Shown: positions 1 to 5,543, numbered from the stretch's first letter. The stretch: DNA of 40,818 nt from a virus (IMGVR_UViG_3300042902_000079:1-40818), one strand, 5' to 3'. Translations and numbers: made by a program. Notes: generated by a model not told the origin, from the letters alone.

Positions 1-36
1 TGGATGCCACTTCCAGAGCACCCTAAAGATGAGTAA
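1..36 (+). CDS. 3' end of DUF551 gene (duplicate of the right-end copy)
   Basis: The last eleven codons and the TAA of the DUF551-type protein whose full copy is at 40442-40645. The visible tail reads HWMPLPEHPKDE without its first residue, which is the typical DUF551 C-terminus. It is present only because the window overlaps itself. Confidence 0.9.
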   Translation, partial: WMPLPEHPKDE

Positions 37-209
37 TGCAACCAAGAATGAGCGCGATCACATGGGGCGCGTTGCCGCCATATGTTGCGTAGTTTGCAGA
101 AACGAGGGTCTTGGTAGCACTCCCGCAATGGTTCACCACATCGGCAACGGCACCATGGGTAAGCGGGCAAGCAACTACGAGGTTATCCCGCTGTGTCCGG
201 CTCACCACC
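1..209. repeat. Terminal direct overlap, left copy
   Basis: Bases 1-209 repeat at 40610-40818 with one difference, A at 82 against G at 40691. The simplest reading is a circular assembly of about 40,609 bp written with an overlap, as expected for a headful-packaging, circularly permuted phage. The mismatch changes codon 18 of the Ref-like gene from Ile (ATA) to Met (ATG). Confidence 0.95.
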
Positions 210-319
210 AATACGGCGGCCATGGCGTAGCGGTACATGCGGGGCGAAAGGCATTCGAGGCCAGATATGGCACGGAGAAAGAGCTGCTAGAGCAGACAAG
301 GAGAGAGCTTGGATTATGA
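29..319 (+). CDS. Ref-like RecA-dependent HNH nuclease
   Basis: 96 aa. It shows the pattern of the phage P1 Ref nuclease domain: CVVC near residues 21-24, the MVHHIG histidine pair, then LCPAHH and an HAGRKAFEARYGT block. In P1, Ref is an HNH-fold enzyme that cuts DNA in RecA-made displacement loops and stimulates recombination. Here it is much shorter than P1 Ref and corresponds to the catalytic domain alone, as in many lambdoid nin-region homologues. The ATG lies inside the end of the DUF551 gene (ATGAGTAA overlap), and the stop region overlaps the RusA start, so it belongs to a coupled recombination cluster. A role in phage recombination is inferred from family and neighbours. Confidence 0.85.
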   Translation: MSNATKNERDHMGRVAAICCVVCRNEGLGSTPAMVHHIGNGTMGKRASNYEVIPLCPAHHQYGGHGVAVHAGRKAFEARYGTEKELLEQTRRELGL

Positions 320-668
320 ATTTGAGTTGCCATTTCCGCCAAGCGTGAACGCATGGAAGACACCATTCCGCAATCGGATGATACTCACGAAGCGAGGCAG
401 GGGGTATCGCAAAGAGGTGGATGCAGAACTGAGGCGCCTTGGCCTGCGCGGAGAGTTGGTTGATGGAAATCTATCTGTAAGTATCACGCTAAACCCGCCA
501 AGCCTCCGGCGCTATGACGTGGACAATTTCACCAAGTCACTGTTTGACGCGCTAACAACATCGGGATTCTGGATTGATGATAGTCAGGTGCAGCGAATGA
601 CGGTGCATAAGGGGGTTAAGGTGGCTGGCGGAAACGTCCAAATCAAGGTTGAACTTATCGGCTCCTGA
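309..668 (+). CDS. rusA: RusA-type Holliday junction resolvase
   Basis: 119 aa, the usual RusA length. RusA dimers resolve Holliday junctions and branched DNA from phage replication. The sequence shows the N-terminal LPFPPSVNAWKT block, the RYDVDNFTKSLFDAL motif carrying the catalytic aspartates and lysine, and WIDDSQV with a further acidic pair. The start is TTG at 309: AAGGAG lies five bases upstream and the first in-frame ATG would remove the conserved N-terminus. It overlaps the Ref-like gene by 11 bp and is followed at once by an intrinsic terminator. Confidence 0.93.
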   Translation: MDYEFELPFPPSVNAWKTPFRNRMILTKRGRGYRKEVDAELRRLGLRGELVDGNLSVSITLNPPSLRRYDVDNFTKSLFDALTTSGFWIDDSQVQRMTVHKGVKVAGGNVQIKVELIGS

Positions 669-684
669 GTGGGCCGATTTTTTT
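657..684 (+). terminator. Rho-independent terminator after rusA
   Basis: Arms ATCGGC (657-662) and GCCGAT (673-678) with a 10-nt loop, then seven T. The hairpin begins inside the last codons of rusA. Confidence 0.75.
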
Positions 685-780
685 GCGTGAAACTTAAAGT
701 AACCGTTGCGGTTAGTGCGTGGTGCGGATAGAATTGTCTCAGTAGCGCGGCAACGGGCGGCGCAATGCGGAGTGTGCGGA

Positions 781-1104
781 ATGTATCTAAATGACTGGTC
801 AGAATCAAAAGAAGTTGGAATGTGTGGTGATTTTCAAATAGAAGAATCGGTACTTGATGGCCTGAATATTCTTCTCGCCACCTACACATACGAAGATTGC
901 AACGGTGACGCATTCGTCTTGTTTGAGAAAGATGGGGTGCTTTTCGAGGTAAATGGTTGTCATTGCTCTTGCTATGACCTTGAGGGTCAGTGGGAGCCGG
1001 AAGAAACAACAAGTGAGGCTCTTTTGGCTAGGCTTTGGTATAGCTATGATGATTCCTTCAAAAGCATACTGGAGCGCGTTCTTTCTGAGCGGGTAACTAA
1101 ATGA
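781..1104 (+). CDS. Conserved phage protein of unknown function
   Basis: 107 aa from the ATG at 781, chosen because GCGGAG stands eight bases upstream. A TTG at 706 or the ATG at 820 are alternatives. The conspicuous stretch is LLATYTYEDCNGDAFVLFEKDG, broken here by a Cys, followed by GCHCSCYDLEGQWEPEE. Similar small acidic proteins are common in prophages of Gammaproteobacteria, without a known job. There is no signal peptide or membrane segment. Its TGA overlaps the ATG of the next small regulator (ATGA), so the two are probably cotranslated. Confidence 0.75.
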   Translation: MYLNDWSESKEVGMCGDFQIEESVLDGLNILLATYTYEDCNGDAFVLFEKDGVLFEVNGCHCSCYDLEGQWEPEETTSEALLARLWYSYDDSFKSILERVLSERVTK

Positions 1105-1277
1105 CAGCACAAGAAATCAAAGAGGCACGCAAGCAGTTGGGCTTAACCCAGCAAGAGCTGGTAGAGGCGATAGGTGGAAACCTGAGTACCCTTCGACACT
1201 GGGAGCAGGGAATGCACAAGATAAACAAATTCGCAGCTGACTCAATTAAGCGGCTGCTAGAGCAAAAAAGGAGTTGA
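1101..1277 (+). CDS. Small XRE-type helix-turn-helix protein
   Basis: 58 aa, starting in an ATGA overlap with the preceding gene. Residues 6-36 form a classic HTH: IKEARKQLGLTQQEL, then the recognition-helix region NLSTLRHWEQG. It is almost only the DNA-binding domain, so it would act as a dimer or with a partner. It resembles the 62-aa HTH protein at 38076 in the same nin-like region (shared ARK-LGLTQ core and W-G after the second helix), suggesting paralogues. The next gene's AAGGAG sits over its last codons, so methyltransferase translation may be coupled to it. Confidence 0.85.
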   Translation: MTAQEIKEARKQLGLTQQELVEAIGGNLSTLRHWEQGMHKINKFAADSIKRLLEQKRS

Positions 1278-1279
1278 TC

Positions 1280-2065
1280 ATGTTTAACGATAAAGGTATT
1301 TGGCTAATGCAAGGCGACTGCCTGGAGCGCATGAAAGAAATTCCTGATGGCAGTGTCGATATGATTTTGACAGATCCGCCATATGGGACGACAGCCTGCA
1401 AGTGGGATTCGATCATTCCTCTTGAGCCGATGTGGGAGCAGATAAAACGCATCATTAAGCCTACTGGTGCGGTTGTTATGACAGCTAGTCAGCCATTTAC
1501 CAGCGTTCTTTTGTGTAGCAACATGCCAATGTTCAAGGAATCTATTGTCTGGGAAAAAACCACCGCCACTGGGCACTTGAATGCAAAAAAGAAGTTCATG
1601 CGTGCTCACGAGGATATTTTGGTTTTTTACTCAAAGATGCCTACATATAACCCTCAGATGTCGCATGGTCACGAGCGAAAGAAGGCACTAAGAGTAGATA
1701 GGGGGCAAAAGCTTTCTGATTGTTATGGGATCCAAAAGGGTGAAACAAATTACGATTCAACATCGAGATATCCCAGGAGCGTCATAAAAACCAGCACTGA
1801 CAAGCAGAAATCAAAACTGCACCCAACTCAAAAGCCGGTCGCGCTTATGGAGTACCTGATTAAGACATACTCAAGCGAAGGTGAGACGGTTTTAGATTTT
1901 GCGGCCGGTTCGTTTACAACTGGGGTTGCATGCGTTAATCTTGATCGTCAGTTTATTGGAATAGAAATGGATAAAAAATATTTCGATATAGGGGTTAACA
2001 GGATTAAGGAGCGCATCAAGTGCCTAGATTTAAAGATAGAACTAATGATAAGTATGGGCGATTGA
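1280..2065 (+). CDS. Beta-class DNA (adenine or cytosine-N4) methyltransferase, C-terminus altered by insertion
   Basis: 261 aa from ATG 1280 with AAGGAG eight bases upstream. Motif IV is DPPY at residues 32-35, near the N-terminus. A TQKPVALMEYLI block precedes the AdoMet-binding motif I, which gives the beta order. Motif I reads LDFAAGSFTTGVA, where the family normally has G-S-G-T-T, so a Phe replaces the second Gly. After IGIEMDKKYFDIGVNRI the protein runs into a novel tail (residues about 246-261) created where the HNH gene begins. A second copy of the family C-terminus lies downstream of the HNH gene. Activity is likely but not certain. It could protect phage DNA from host restriction. 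Confidence 0.88.
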   Translation: MFNDKGIWLMQGDCLERMKEIPDGSVDMILTDPPYGTTACKWDSIIPLEPMWEQIKRIIKPTGAVVMTASQPFTSVLLCSNMPMFKESIVWEKTTATGHLNAKKKFMRAHEDILVFYSKMPTYNPQMSHGHERKKALRVDRGQKLSDCYGIQKGETNYDSTSRYPRSVIKTSTDKQKSKLHPTQKPVALMEYLIKTYSSEGETVLDFAAGSFTTGVACVNLDRQFIGIEMDKKYFDIGVNRIKERIKCLDLKIELMISMGD

Positions 2066-2604
2066 CTGTAATATCCCATGCAGGCAAAGACCATAGAAAC
2101 AAACACCTGTGGCTTTGCTTGTGCGACTGCGGAAATGAGAAGGTCGTTGTTTCTGATAATCTATCAAGTGGGAAGTCCAATAGTTGTGGATGCTTGAAAG
2201 CTGAGGTATTAGCAAGAAATGGCAACCAATACGGAATCTATAACGATAGGGAAAAGGCGCTTTTAAAGGTGCAATATAGTCACCTAAAAAGGCGAGATAG
2301 AAATAAAGGGTTTACCGATACAATAAGCTTTGATGTTTTTAGTACACTGTCAAAATCACCATGTAAGTATTGTGGGATTGATTACTCAAAAGAAATAGAA
2401 GATAGGTTAAACGAGAGTAAGAGCCAAAAAAGGCTTTCTGACCACATTTTAAAGTGTAACGGCATAGATAGGATTGATAGCTCAAAAGGTTACACTGTAG
2501 AAAATAGCGTGGCTTGCTGCAAGTATTGCAATACAGCTAAAAACACAATGACAGAAAGTGAATTTTACACTTGGGTAAAGATGGTTTATGAATTTAACTT
2601 TTAA
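2020..2604 (+). CDS. HNH homing endonuclease
   Basis: 194 aa from GTG 2020, with AAGGAG twelve bases upstream inside methyltransferase codons. The N-terminus has the FKDRTNDKYGRLTVI opening and the CLCDCGNE ... NSCGCL cysteine clusters typical of free-standing phage HNH proteins. The C-terminal nuclease half has CKYCGIDY, NGIDRIDSSKGYTVEN and CCKYCNTAK. It overlaps the methyltransferase by 46 bp in another frame and is visibly richer in A+T than the genes around it, consistent with a recent mobile insertion. Homing enzymes of this type cut the matching site in uninvaded genomes and spread by repair. Confidence 0.92.
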   Translation: MPRFKDRTNDKYGRLTVISHAGKDHRNKHLWLCLCDCGNEKVVVSDNLSSGKSNSCGCLKAEVLARNGNQYGIYNDREKALLKVQYSHLKRRDRNKGFTDTISFDVFSTLSKSPCKYCGIDYSKEIEDRLNESKSQKRLSDHILKCNGIDRIDSSKGYTVENSVACCKYCNTAKNTMTESEFYTWVKMVYEFNF

Positions 2605-2605
2605 C

Positions 2606-2716
2606 GACTCCACTGGAGTTGCAGCCATGAACACAAGCCGCCGATTTATCGGGGTCGAGTTGGATTTGAATTATTTCAATATTGCATTAGAGCGAATAGG
2701 GGGTTTTTATGAGTAA
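2606..2716 (+). pseudogene. Orphan C-terminal fragment of a DNA methyltransferase
   Basis: Directly after the HNH stop, one frame stays open for 36 codons and reads like a methyltransferase C-terminus: DSTGVAAMNTSRRFIGVELD, then NYFNIALERI. It parallels the tail of the intact enzyme (GVACVNLDRQFIGIEMDKKY). Its TAA at 2714 overlaps the ATG of the next gene in the ATGAGTAA style used elsewhere here. That arrangement suggests it is the original 3' end, displaced by the HNH element. An internal ATG exists, but no separate function is likely. Confidence 0.85.
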
Positions 2717-2894
2717 CACATTCAAAGAGCTTGCAGAAAAGGCAGCGCAGATGGAGCAAGATGGTGAGTCAAAGGCTGCGGCTTCATGCTGGAAGAAGGC
2801 AGGAGCATATTCCAGCAACGAGATGAACATTGACTGGTGCAAGGCTCGCGCTGAGTTTTGCGAGTCACATCTGTGGCGTGGGGTGGTGGCATGA
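2709..2894 (+). CDS. ANR/PerC-like small regulator
   Basis: 61 aa with weak upstream GGGGG and an ATGAGTAA overlap with the methyltransferase remnant. The pattern F..LAEKAAQMEQDG...AAASCWKKAGAYS, then N..W...RAEFC, matches the ANR (AraC negative regulator)/PerC-like family found in phages and pathogenic enterobacteria, which bind or modulate transcription activators. Family assignment rests on spacing of the Ala, Trp, Asn and Arg positions, so moderate confidence. Its TGA overlaps the next ATG. Confidence 0.65.
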   Translation: MSNTFKELAEKAAQMEQDGESKAAASCWKKAGAYSSNEMNIDWCKARAEFCESHLWRGVVA

Positions 2895-3283
2895 TTGATT
2901 TGGATGCCATTGAGGAGTGGGCAAGGAATACGCGTCTGAAGGAGTGCAAGTACCTGAGCACGGTTTCACTTATTGAGCTTATCACTCACCTGCGCCAAGC
3001 CGAGAAACTAAACGCAGAGCTAAAGGATCGTATATCAAAAATTGGCATGGATGTTGAGAGCGCAACAACTGGCCAGATTCCCAGTGAGCACCCTATAAAG
3101 TCTCGGCTAGAAATGGTTGCCAATCTGGCAAAAGACGCTGCGCGGTATCGGTGGGCTCTGGATAATTGCCTCCTTGGGATTGGAAGAAATGGCGCCACTT
3201 GGGATTTGCAATTTGAAGGCCCAGCGCCAGACCACATCGGCCAAGTGAGTGGCGCAATCGACGAGGCCATGCAGTGCAAGTAA
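2891..3283 (+). CDS. Phage protein of unknown function
   Basis: 130 aa from the ATGA overlap at 2891. The N-terminal half is helical with a probable short coiled coil (LIELITHLRQAEKLNAELKDR). The C-terminal half contains KDAARYRWALDN, a motif common in nin-region and Ea-type phage proteins (the DAARYRWL signature) with unknown role. It closes the run of overlapping early genes; the next 580 bp hold no long ORF. Confidence 0.75.
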   Translation: MIDLDAIEEWARNTRLKECKYLSTVSLIELITHLRQAEKLNAELKDRISKIGMDVESATTGQIPSEHPIKSRLEMVANLAKDAARYRWALDNCLLGIGRNGATWDLQFEGPAPDHIGQVSGAIDEAMQCK

Positions 3284-3360
3284 AGCTAGAGTTCATCACT
3301 GAATGCGATGCGCAGCATGGAGCAATGTACTTAGATGATCGCGGGTAAAGAGTAAAGCTA

Positions 3361-3477
3361 ATGGGAAAGGCTCTGGTGGTAGATAAGCCAGACCAAGCTG
3401 ACCCGGCCCTTGTGATGACTGCTTATCGTGCTTATACTATTGATATCGCTGATGGTGATATCCCCGACAAGGATTAG
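3361..3477 (+). CDS. Short ORF, 38 aa, uncertain
   Basis: ATG 3361 follows AAAGAGTAAAGCTA, a weak ribosome site. The product is unrecognised. The same frame continues open past its TAG (3475-3477) for another 21 codons to 3543, so an amber interruption of a 60-codon gene is an alternative reading. Confidence 0.35.
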   Translation: MGKALVVDKPDQADPALVMTAYRAYTIDIADGDIPDKD

Positions 3478-3479
3478 GC

Positions 3480-3493
3480 AGGAGGTGATCCAG
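3480..3493 (+). promoter_or_regulatory. Extended Shine-Dalgarno, complementary to the 16S rRNA 3' end
   Basis: AGGAGGTGATCCAG is 14 bases perfectly complementary to the conserved 3' tail of bacterial 16S rRNA, far longer than any other ribosome site in this genome. A TTG at 3496 lies ten bases after AGGAGG and opens a 15-codon frame that couples to further tiny frames. The complementarity is seen directly. Use as a ribosome site or a decoy is inference. Confidence 0.6.
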
Positions 3494-3495
3494 TC

Positions 3496-3747
3496 TTGGC
3501 AGCCGGAACAGACGGCAAGCTCCTAGCACAAACGAGAGATTGAGCGAAGAGCACACAACTGAAGTTTCATTGACCCGCAAAATCACGTGGGAAAGCAATG
3601 CGGGGCTAAACCGCAGAAGTGTGAAACAGTGAAACCTCAGTTGTGGTTTGGCTTAATGGAGAAAGCGCCCTGGGACCTGGGAATGGGAGCGTTGCGCTGA
3701 TGTGGGGTCATGGCCTACGTTTGTGTGTACTTTTAGGGTGGCGCTAG
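3496..3747 (+). other. Chain of four overlapping micro-ORFs
   Basis: Four short frames follow the strong ribosome site, each starting on the stop of the one before: TTG 3496 to TGA 3543 (15 aa), TTG 3540 to TGA 3632 (30 aa), GTG 3629 to TGA 3700 (23 aa), ATG 3700 to TAG 3747 (15 aa). The overlaps (TTGA, GTGA, TGATG) are exactly the coupling forms used by the long genes here. Products are unrecognised; the last is hydrophobic and its stop falls inside a perfect palindrome. They may be coupled peptides, leader peptides, or debris of decayed genes. Confidence 0.35.
3554..3645. repeat. Long inverted repeat, candidate structured RNA
   Basis: Arms CACAACTGAAGTTTCA (3554-3569) and TGAAACCTCAGTTGTG (3630-3645) pair over 16 positions with one mismatch. 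Inside, CCCGCA (3574-3579) pairs with TGCGGG (3599-3604). The result would be a roughly 92-nt two-tier hairpin. No T-run follows, so it is not a plain terminator. Confidence 0.5.
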
Positions 3748-3756
3748 CGCCACCCT
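3735..3756. repeat. Perfect 22-bp palindrome
   Basis: Two 11-bp arms (AGGGTGGCGCT and its complement) meet with no spacer. Four T stand on the upstream side, none downstream, so it does not look like an intrinsic terminator for the + strand. It could be a protein-binding site or a cruciform. Confidence 0.6.
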
Positions 3757-3864
3757 GATAAAGTCCGATTTTAGCACGTAAAATTACATTGCTAACTCAG
3801 CCTTTTGGGGCTTGTGTTGAGGTGAAAGCCAGCCTTAATTTTTGGCTTATCAGGGGTAATTAAA

Positions 3865-4068
3865 ATGTCTGTTCAAGTGCAGAGGAAAGATGGAAGCGGC
3901 GATCTTCGCTTGGCCCGTCGCCGTGCCTTGTTGCAACAAGAAAATCGCGTTTTTGAAGTTGTTCCATCAAGCTGGTCTCCAGCTCGTTCCCAAGAGGCGT
4001 CATTGGCGTCTGGCGAGATTTTTTCTGAATCAAAACATCCGTATAATGGTGCCTTCGAAATAGCATAA
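3865..4068 (+). CDS. Hypothetical 67-aa protein
   Basis: ATG 3865 with AGGGGT nine bases upstream. The product is basic in its first half (RLARRRALLQQENR) and Ser-rich later, with no recognised domain, signal or membrane span. Codon choice looks ordinary. It stands alone between two structured intergenic stretches, directly upstream of a tRNA 3'-half and a tRNA-Asn. It may be a real accessory gene; the isolation and lack of family keep confidence moderate. Confidence 0.5.
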   Translation: MSVQVQRKDGSGDLRLARRRALLQQENRVFEVVPSSWSPARSQEASLASGEIFSESKHPYNGAFEIA

Positions 4069-4112
4069 GGCGTCAGGAATGACCGCACCATCAACGGCGG
4101 TTGCAACCGTAA

Positions 4113-4137
4113 GGTGGTTCGAATCCACCAACCACAC
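4113..4137 (+). other. tRNA-like 3' half (T arm and acceptor strand)
   Basis: GGTGG-TTCGAAT-CCACC is a perfect five-pair T arm with a canonical T loop, followed by AACCACA and C in acceptor position, without encoded CCA. No D arm, anticodon arm or matching 5' strand lies within 100 bases upstream, so it is not a complete tRNA. It could be a decayed tRNA or a captured tRNA end. The only exact complement of the acceptor strand nearby is TGTGGTT at 3642-3648. Confidence 0.55.
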
Positions 4138-4144
4138 ATAATTT

Positions 4145-4221
4145 TGGGGATGAGCACATAAGGCACGTGCGATCGACTGTTAACCGATAGGTATCTGGTT
4201 CGAATCCAGAATCCCCAGCCA
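4145..4221 (+). tRNA. tRNA-Asn (GTT anticodon)
   Basis: 77 nt. The acceptor TGGGGAT pairs with ATCCCCA. The D arm is GCAC/GTGC and the anticodon stem ATCGA/CCGAT has one A-C mismatch next to the loop. The loop is CTGTTAA with anticodon GTT, the T arm TCTGG-TTCGAAT-CCAGA, then discriminator G and encoded CCA. Encoded CCA is typical of gammaproteobacterial and phage tRNAs. It may supplement host decoding of AAC/AAU during late expression. Confidence 0.93.
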
Positions 4222-4265
4222 ATTTCCCAACACCACGCAATGCCATCAACTCCTGCTGTAACTTC

Positions 4266-4291
4266 GCCCCTCCATGTGAGGGGCTTTTTTT
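4266..4291 (+). terminator. Intrinsic terminator after tRNA-Asn
   Basis: GCCCCTC (4266-4272) and GAGGGGC (4278-4284) with a 5-nt loop, then seven T. Confidence 0.9.
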
Positions 4292-4357
4292 GCAGTAATG
4301 CATTGACTCGGTGCCATCCAACTGCCATCATGTTCCTGCCAGCCTAAATCAACCACT

Positions 4358-4430
4358 AATCCCTGTTGTGTATCTCGTCCGAAGTGGTTCGGATCGGCTG
4401 GCGCCTTGAGGTACACAACAGGGATTTTTT
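4358..4430 (+). terminator. Long nested-hairpin terminator
   Basis: A perfect 15-bp stem (AATCCCTGTTGTGTA at 4358-4372, complement at 4412-4426) encloses a second perfect hairpin, TCCGAA-GTGG-TTCGGA (4378-4393), and ends in six T. It ends 14 bp before the next start codon, so it sits in the leader of the membrane-protein/SPFH pair. That placement suggests either strong insulation or conditional read-through control. Confidence 0.75.
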
Positions 4431-4443
4431 ATTTGGTGAGAAA

Positions 4444-4647
4444 ATGAAGATTTACATGATAGTTGTCTTTCAGTTGTTTTTGTTTGCCATGACTTATGGG
4501 TTTATTGTCCCGTCGCTGGTTTCAGCAAAGGACAGCATTGCGGTGGCTATGGGGTTTTTGGTTGCAGTGGTAATAGCCCCATCAGCCCTGCTGCTTATAG
4601 GTAAGTATTGTTACTATAAACACGTAAAGAAGGATGATTTGAAATGA
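4444..4647 (+). CDS. Small inner-membrane protein, two spans
   Basis: 67 aa from ATG 4444 with GGTGAG three bases upstream. Two hydrophobic stretches, about residues 4-24 and 32-57, then a charged tail (KHVKKDDLK). The stop overlaps the ATG of the SPFH lipoprotein gene (ATGA), so the two are a translational pair and plausibly a membrane complex. Holin-like size and topology are possible, but the neighbour argues for a partner of the SPFH protein. Confidence 0.7.
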   Translation: MKIYMIVVFQLFLFAMTYGFIVPSLVSAKDSIAVAMGFLVAVVIAPSALLLIGKYCYYKHVKKDDLK

Positions 4648-5480
4648 AAAAAATAATTATGGCCATTGTGATGGCGGCATCATGCTTGACCCTGACGGCT
4701 TGTGGTCGCGCAACCGTTCCTGCTGGGTTTGTTGGTGTAAAGGTTGATCTGTATGGTGATGAGAAGGGTGTGCAGCAGGAAGTGGTTGGTGTTGGTAAAT
4801 ACTGGCTGACATGGAATGAAGAGATCTACCAGTTCCCTACATTCAATCAGCTCCACGTCTACAGTCAGTCGTTCAACTTTCAGACCAAGGACTCAATGAG
4901 CGTGTCTGCCAAGGTTGGCGTTGAGTATTACGTTGACCAGTCGAAAGTTTCCACAGTGTTCCAGACCTACCGCAAGGGAGTGGAGGAGATTACCCAGGTA
5001 AACATTCGCCAGAACATTGCTGACGCCTTGATCAAGGATTCTGGCAAGATGGATATTGGAACCTTGGCTGGTGAAGGGAGATCCAAGCTGTTGGATAGCG
5101 TTACCGAGGCGGTAAAGAAAAAGCTAGACCCAATCGGTATCGTTATCGTCAAACTGAGCTGGACTGATGATCTTACCTACCCGCCGCAGGTCACGGCGTC
5201 CATAAACGCCAAGATTGAAGCAACCCAGAAAACCCTGCTGCGAGAGAACGAGATAGCCCAGACCAAGGCTGAGGCACAGAAAGCCATTGAAGCTGCACGA
5301 GGTGATGCTGAGTCCACCATTCTCCGCGCAAAAGCTGAGGCTGATGCTATCGCACTTCGCGGTGACGCATTGCGCAAAAACCCAGAAGTGTTGCAGCTGG
5401 AGGCAATCGGAAAATGGAATGGCACCCTTCCGCAATACATGACAAGCGGAGCATCAACGCCATTCATCCAGGTCAAGTGA
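4644..5480 (+). CDS. SPFH/prohibitin-like lipoprotein
   Basis: 278 aa. A lipoprotein signal (MKKIIMAIVMAASC...) ends in the lipobox LTAC with Cys20. An SPFH (band 7) domain follows, about residues 25-185 (PAGFVGVKVDLYG, then KVGVEYYVD, then RQNIADAL). A long Ala/Glu/Lys coiled coil covers about 185-245 (ENEIAQTKAEAQKAIEAARG). This matches stomatin/prohibitin/HflK-C relatives, which form large membrane rings that modulate proteases. In a P22-like phage this is an accessory gene. The lipid anchor in place of the usual N-terminal helix would put it on the periplasmic face. Interference with FtsH/HflKC or superinfection are hypotheses only. Confidence 0.85.
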   Translation: MKKIIMAIVMAASCLTLTACGRATVPAGFVGVKVDLYGDEKGVQQEVVGVGKYWLTWNEEIYQFPTFNQLHVYSQSFNFQTKDSMSVSAKVGVEYYVDQSKVSTVFQTYRKGVEEITQVNIRQNIADALIKDSGKMDIGTLAGEGRSKLLDSVTEAVKKKLDPIGIVIVKLSWTDDLTYPPQVTASINAKIEATQKTLLRENEIAQTKAEAQKAIEAARGDAESTILRAKAEADAIALRGDALRKNPEVLQLEAIGKWNGTLPQYMTSGASTPFIQVK

Positions 5481-5495
5481 TCTGCAAATGACAAC

Positions 5496-5517
5496 AACCC
5501 GCTTCGGCGGGTTTTTT
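5496..5517 (+). terminator. Intrinsic terminator after the SPFH gene
   Basis: AACCCGC-TTCG-GCGGGTT with six T (5512-5517), a UUCG tetraloop hairpin. Confidence 0.93.
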
Positions 5518-5543
5518 GTTTCCGCCATGCAGGGTGTTACAAT
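5516..5543 (+). promoter_or_regulatory. Candidate late promoter for packaging genes
   Basis: Extended -10 TGTTACAAT (5535-5543), with a poor -35 TTGTTT at 16-bp spacing overlapping the terminator T-run. The GGTGnTACAAT core recurs upstream of the scaffold gene. Confidence 0.45.

Noticed and set aside
3274-3348. 24-codon frame from GTG 3274
   Set aside because: No ribosome site, no coupling to a later frame, and too short to judge.
3735-3756. Intrinsic terminator
   Set aside because: A perfect palindrome, but without a T-run on either strand in the right place.
4043-4137. attP core derived from a tRNA 3' end
   Set aside because: No integrase is nearby or recognised elsewhere, so the tRNA fragment cannot be called an attachment site.
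3642-4137. tmRNA-like gene
   Set aside because: The 5' end lacks the G-U pair and conserved opening of tmRNA, and no tag reading frame with the usual ending was seen.
4021-4140. A complete tRNA ending at 4137
   Set aside because: The T arm is perfect, but no arrangement of the preceding 95 bases gives a D arm, an anticodon loop with T at position 33 and a 5' strand matching AACCACA.
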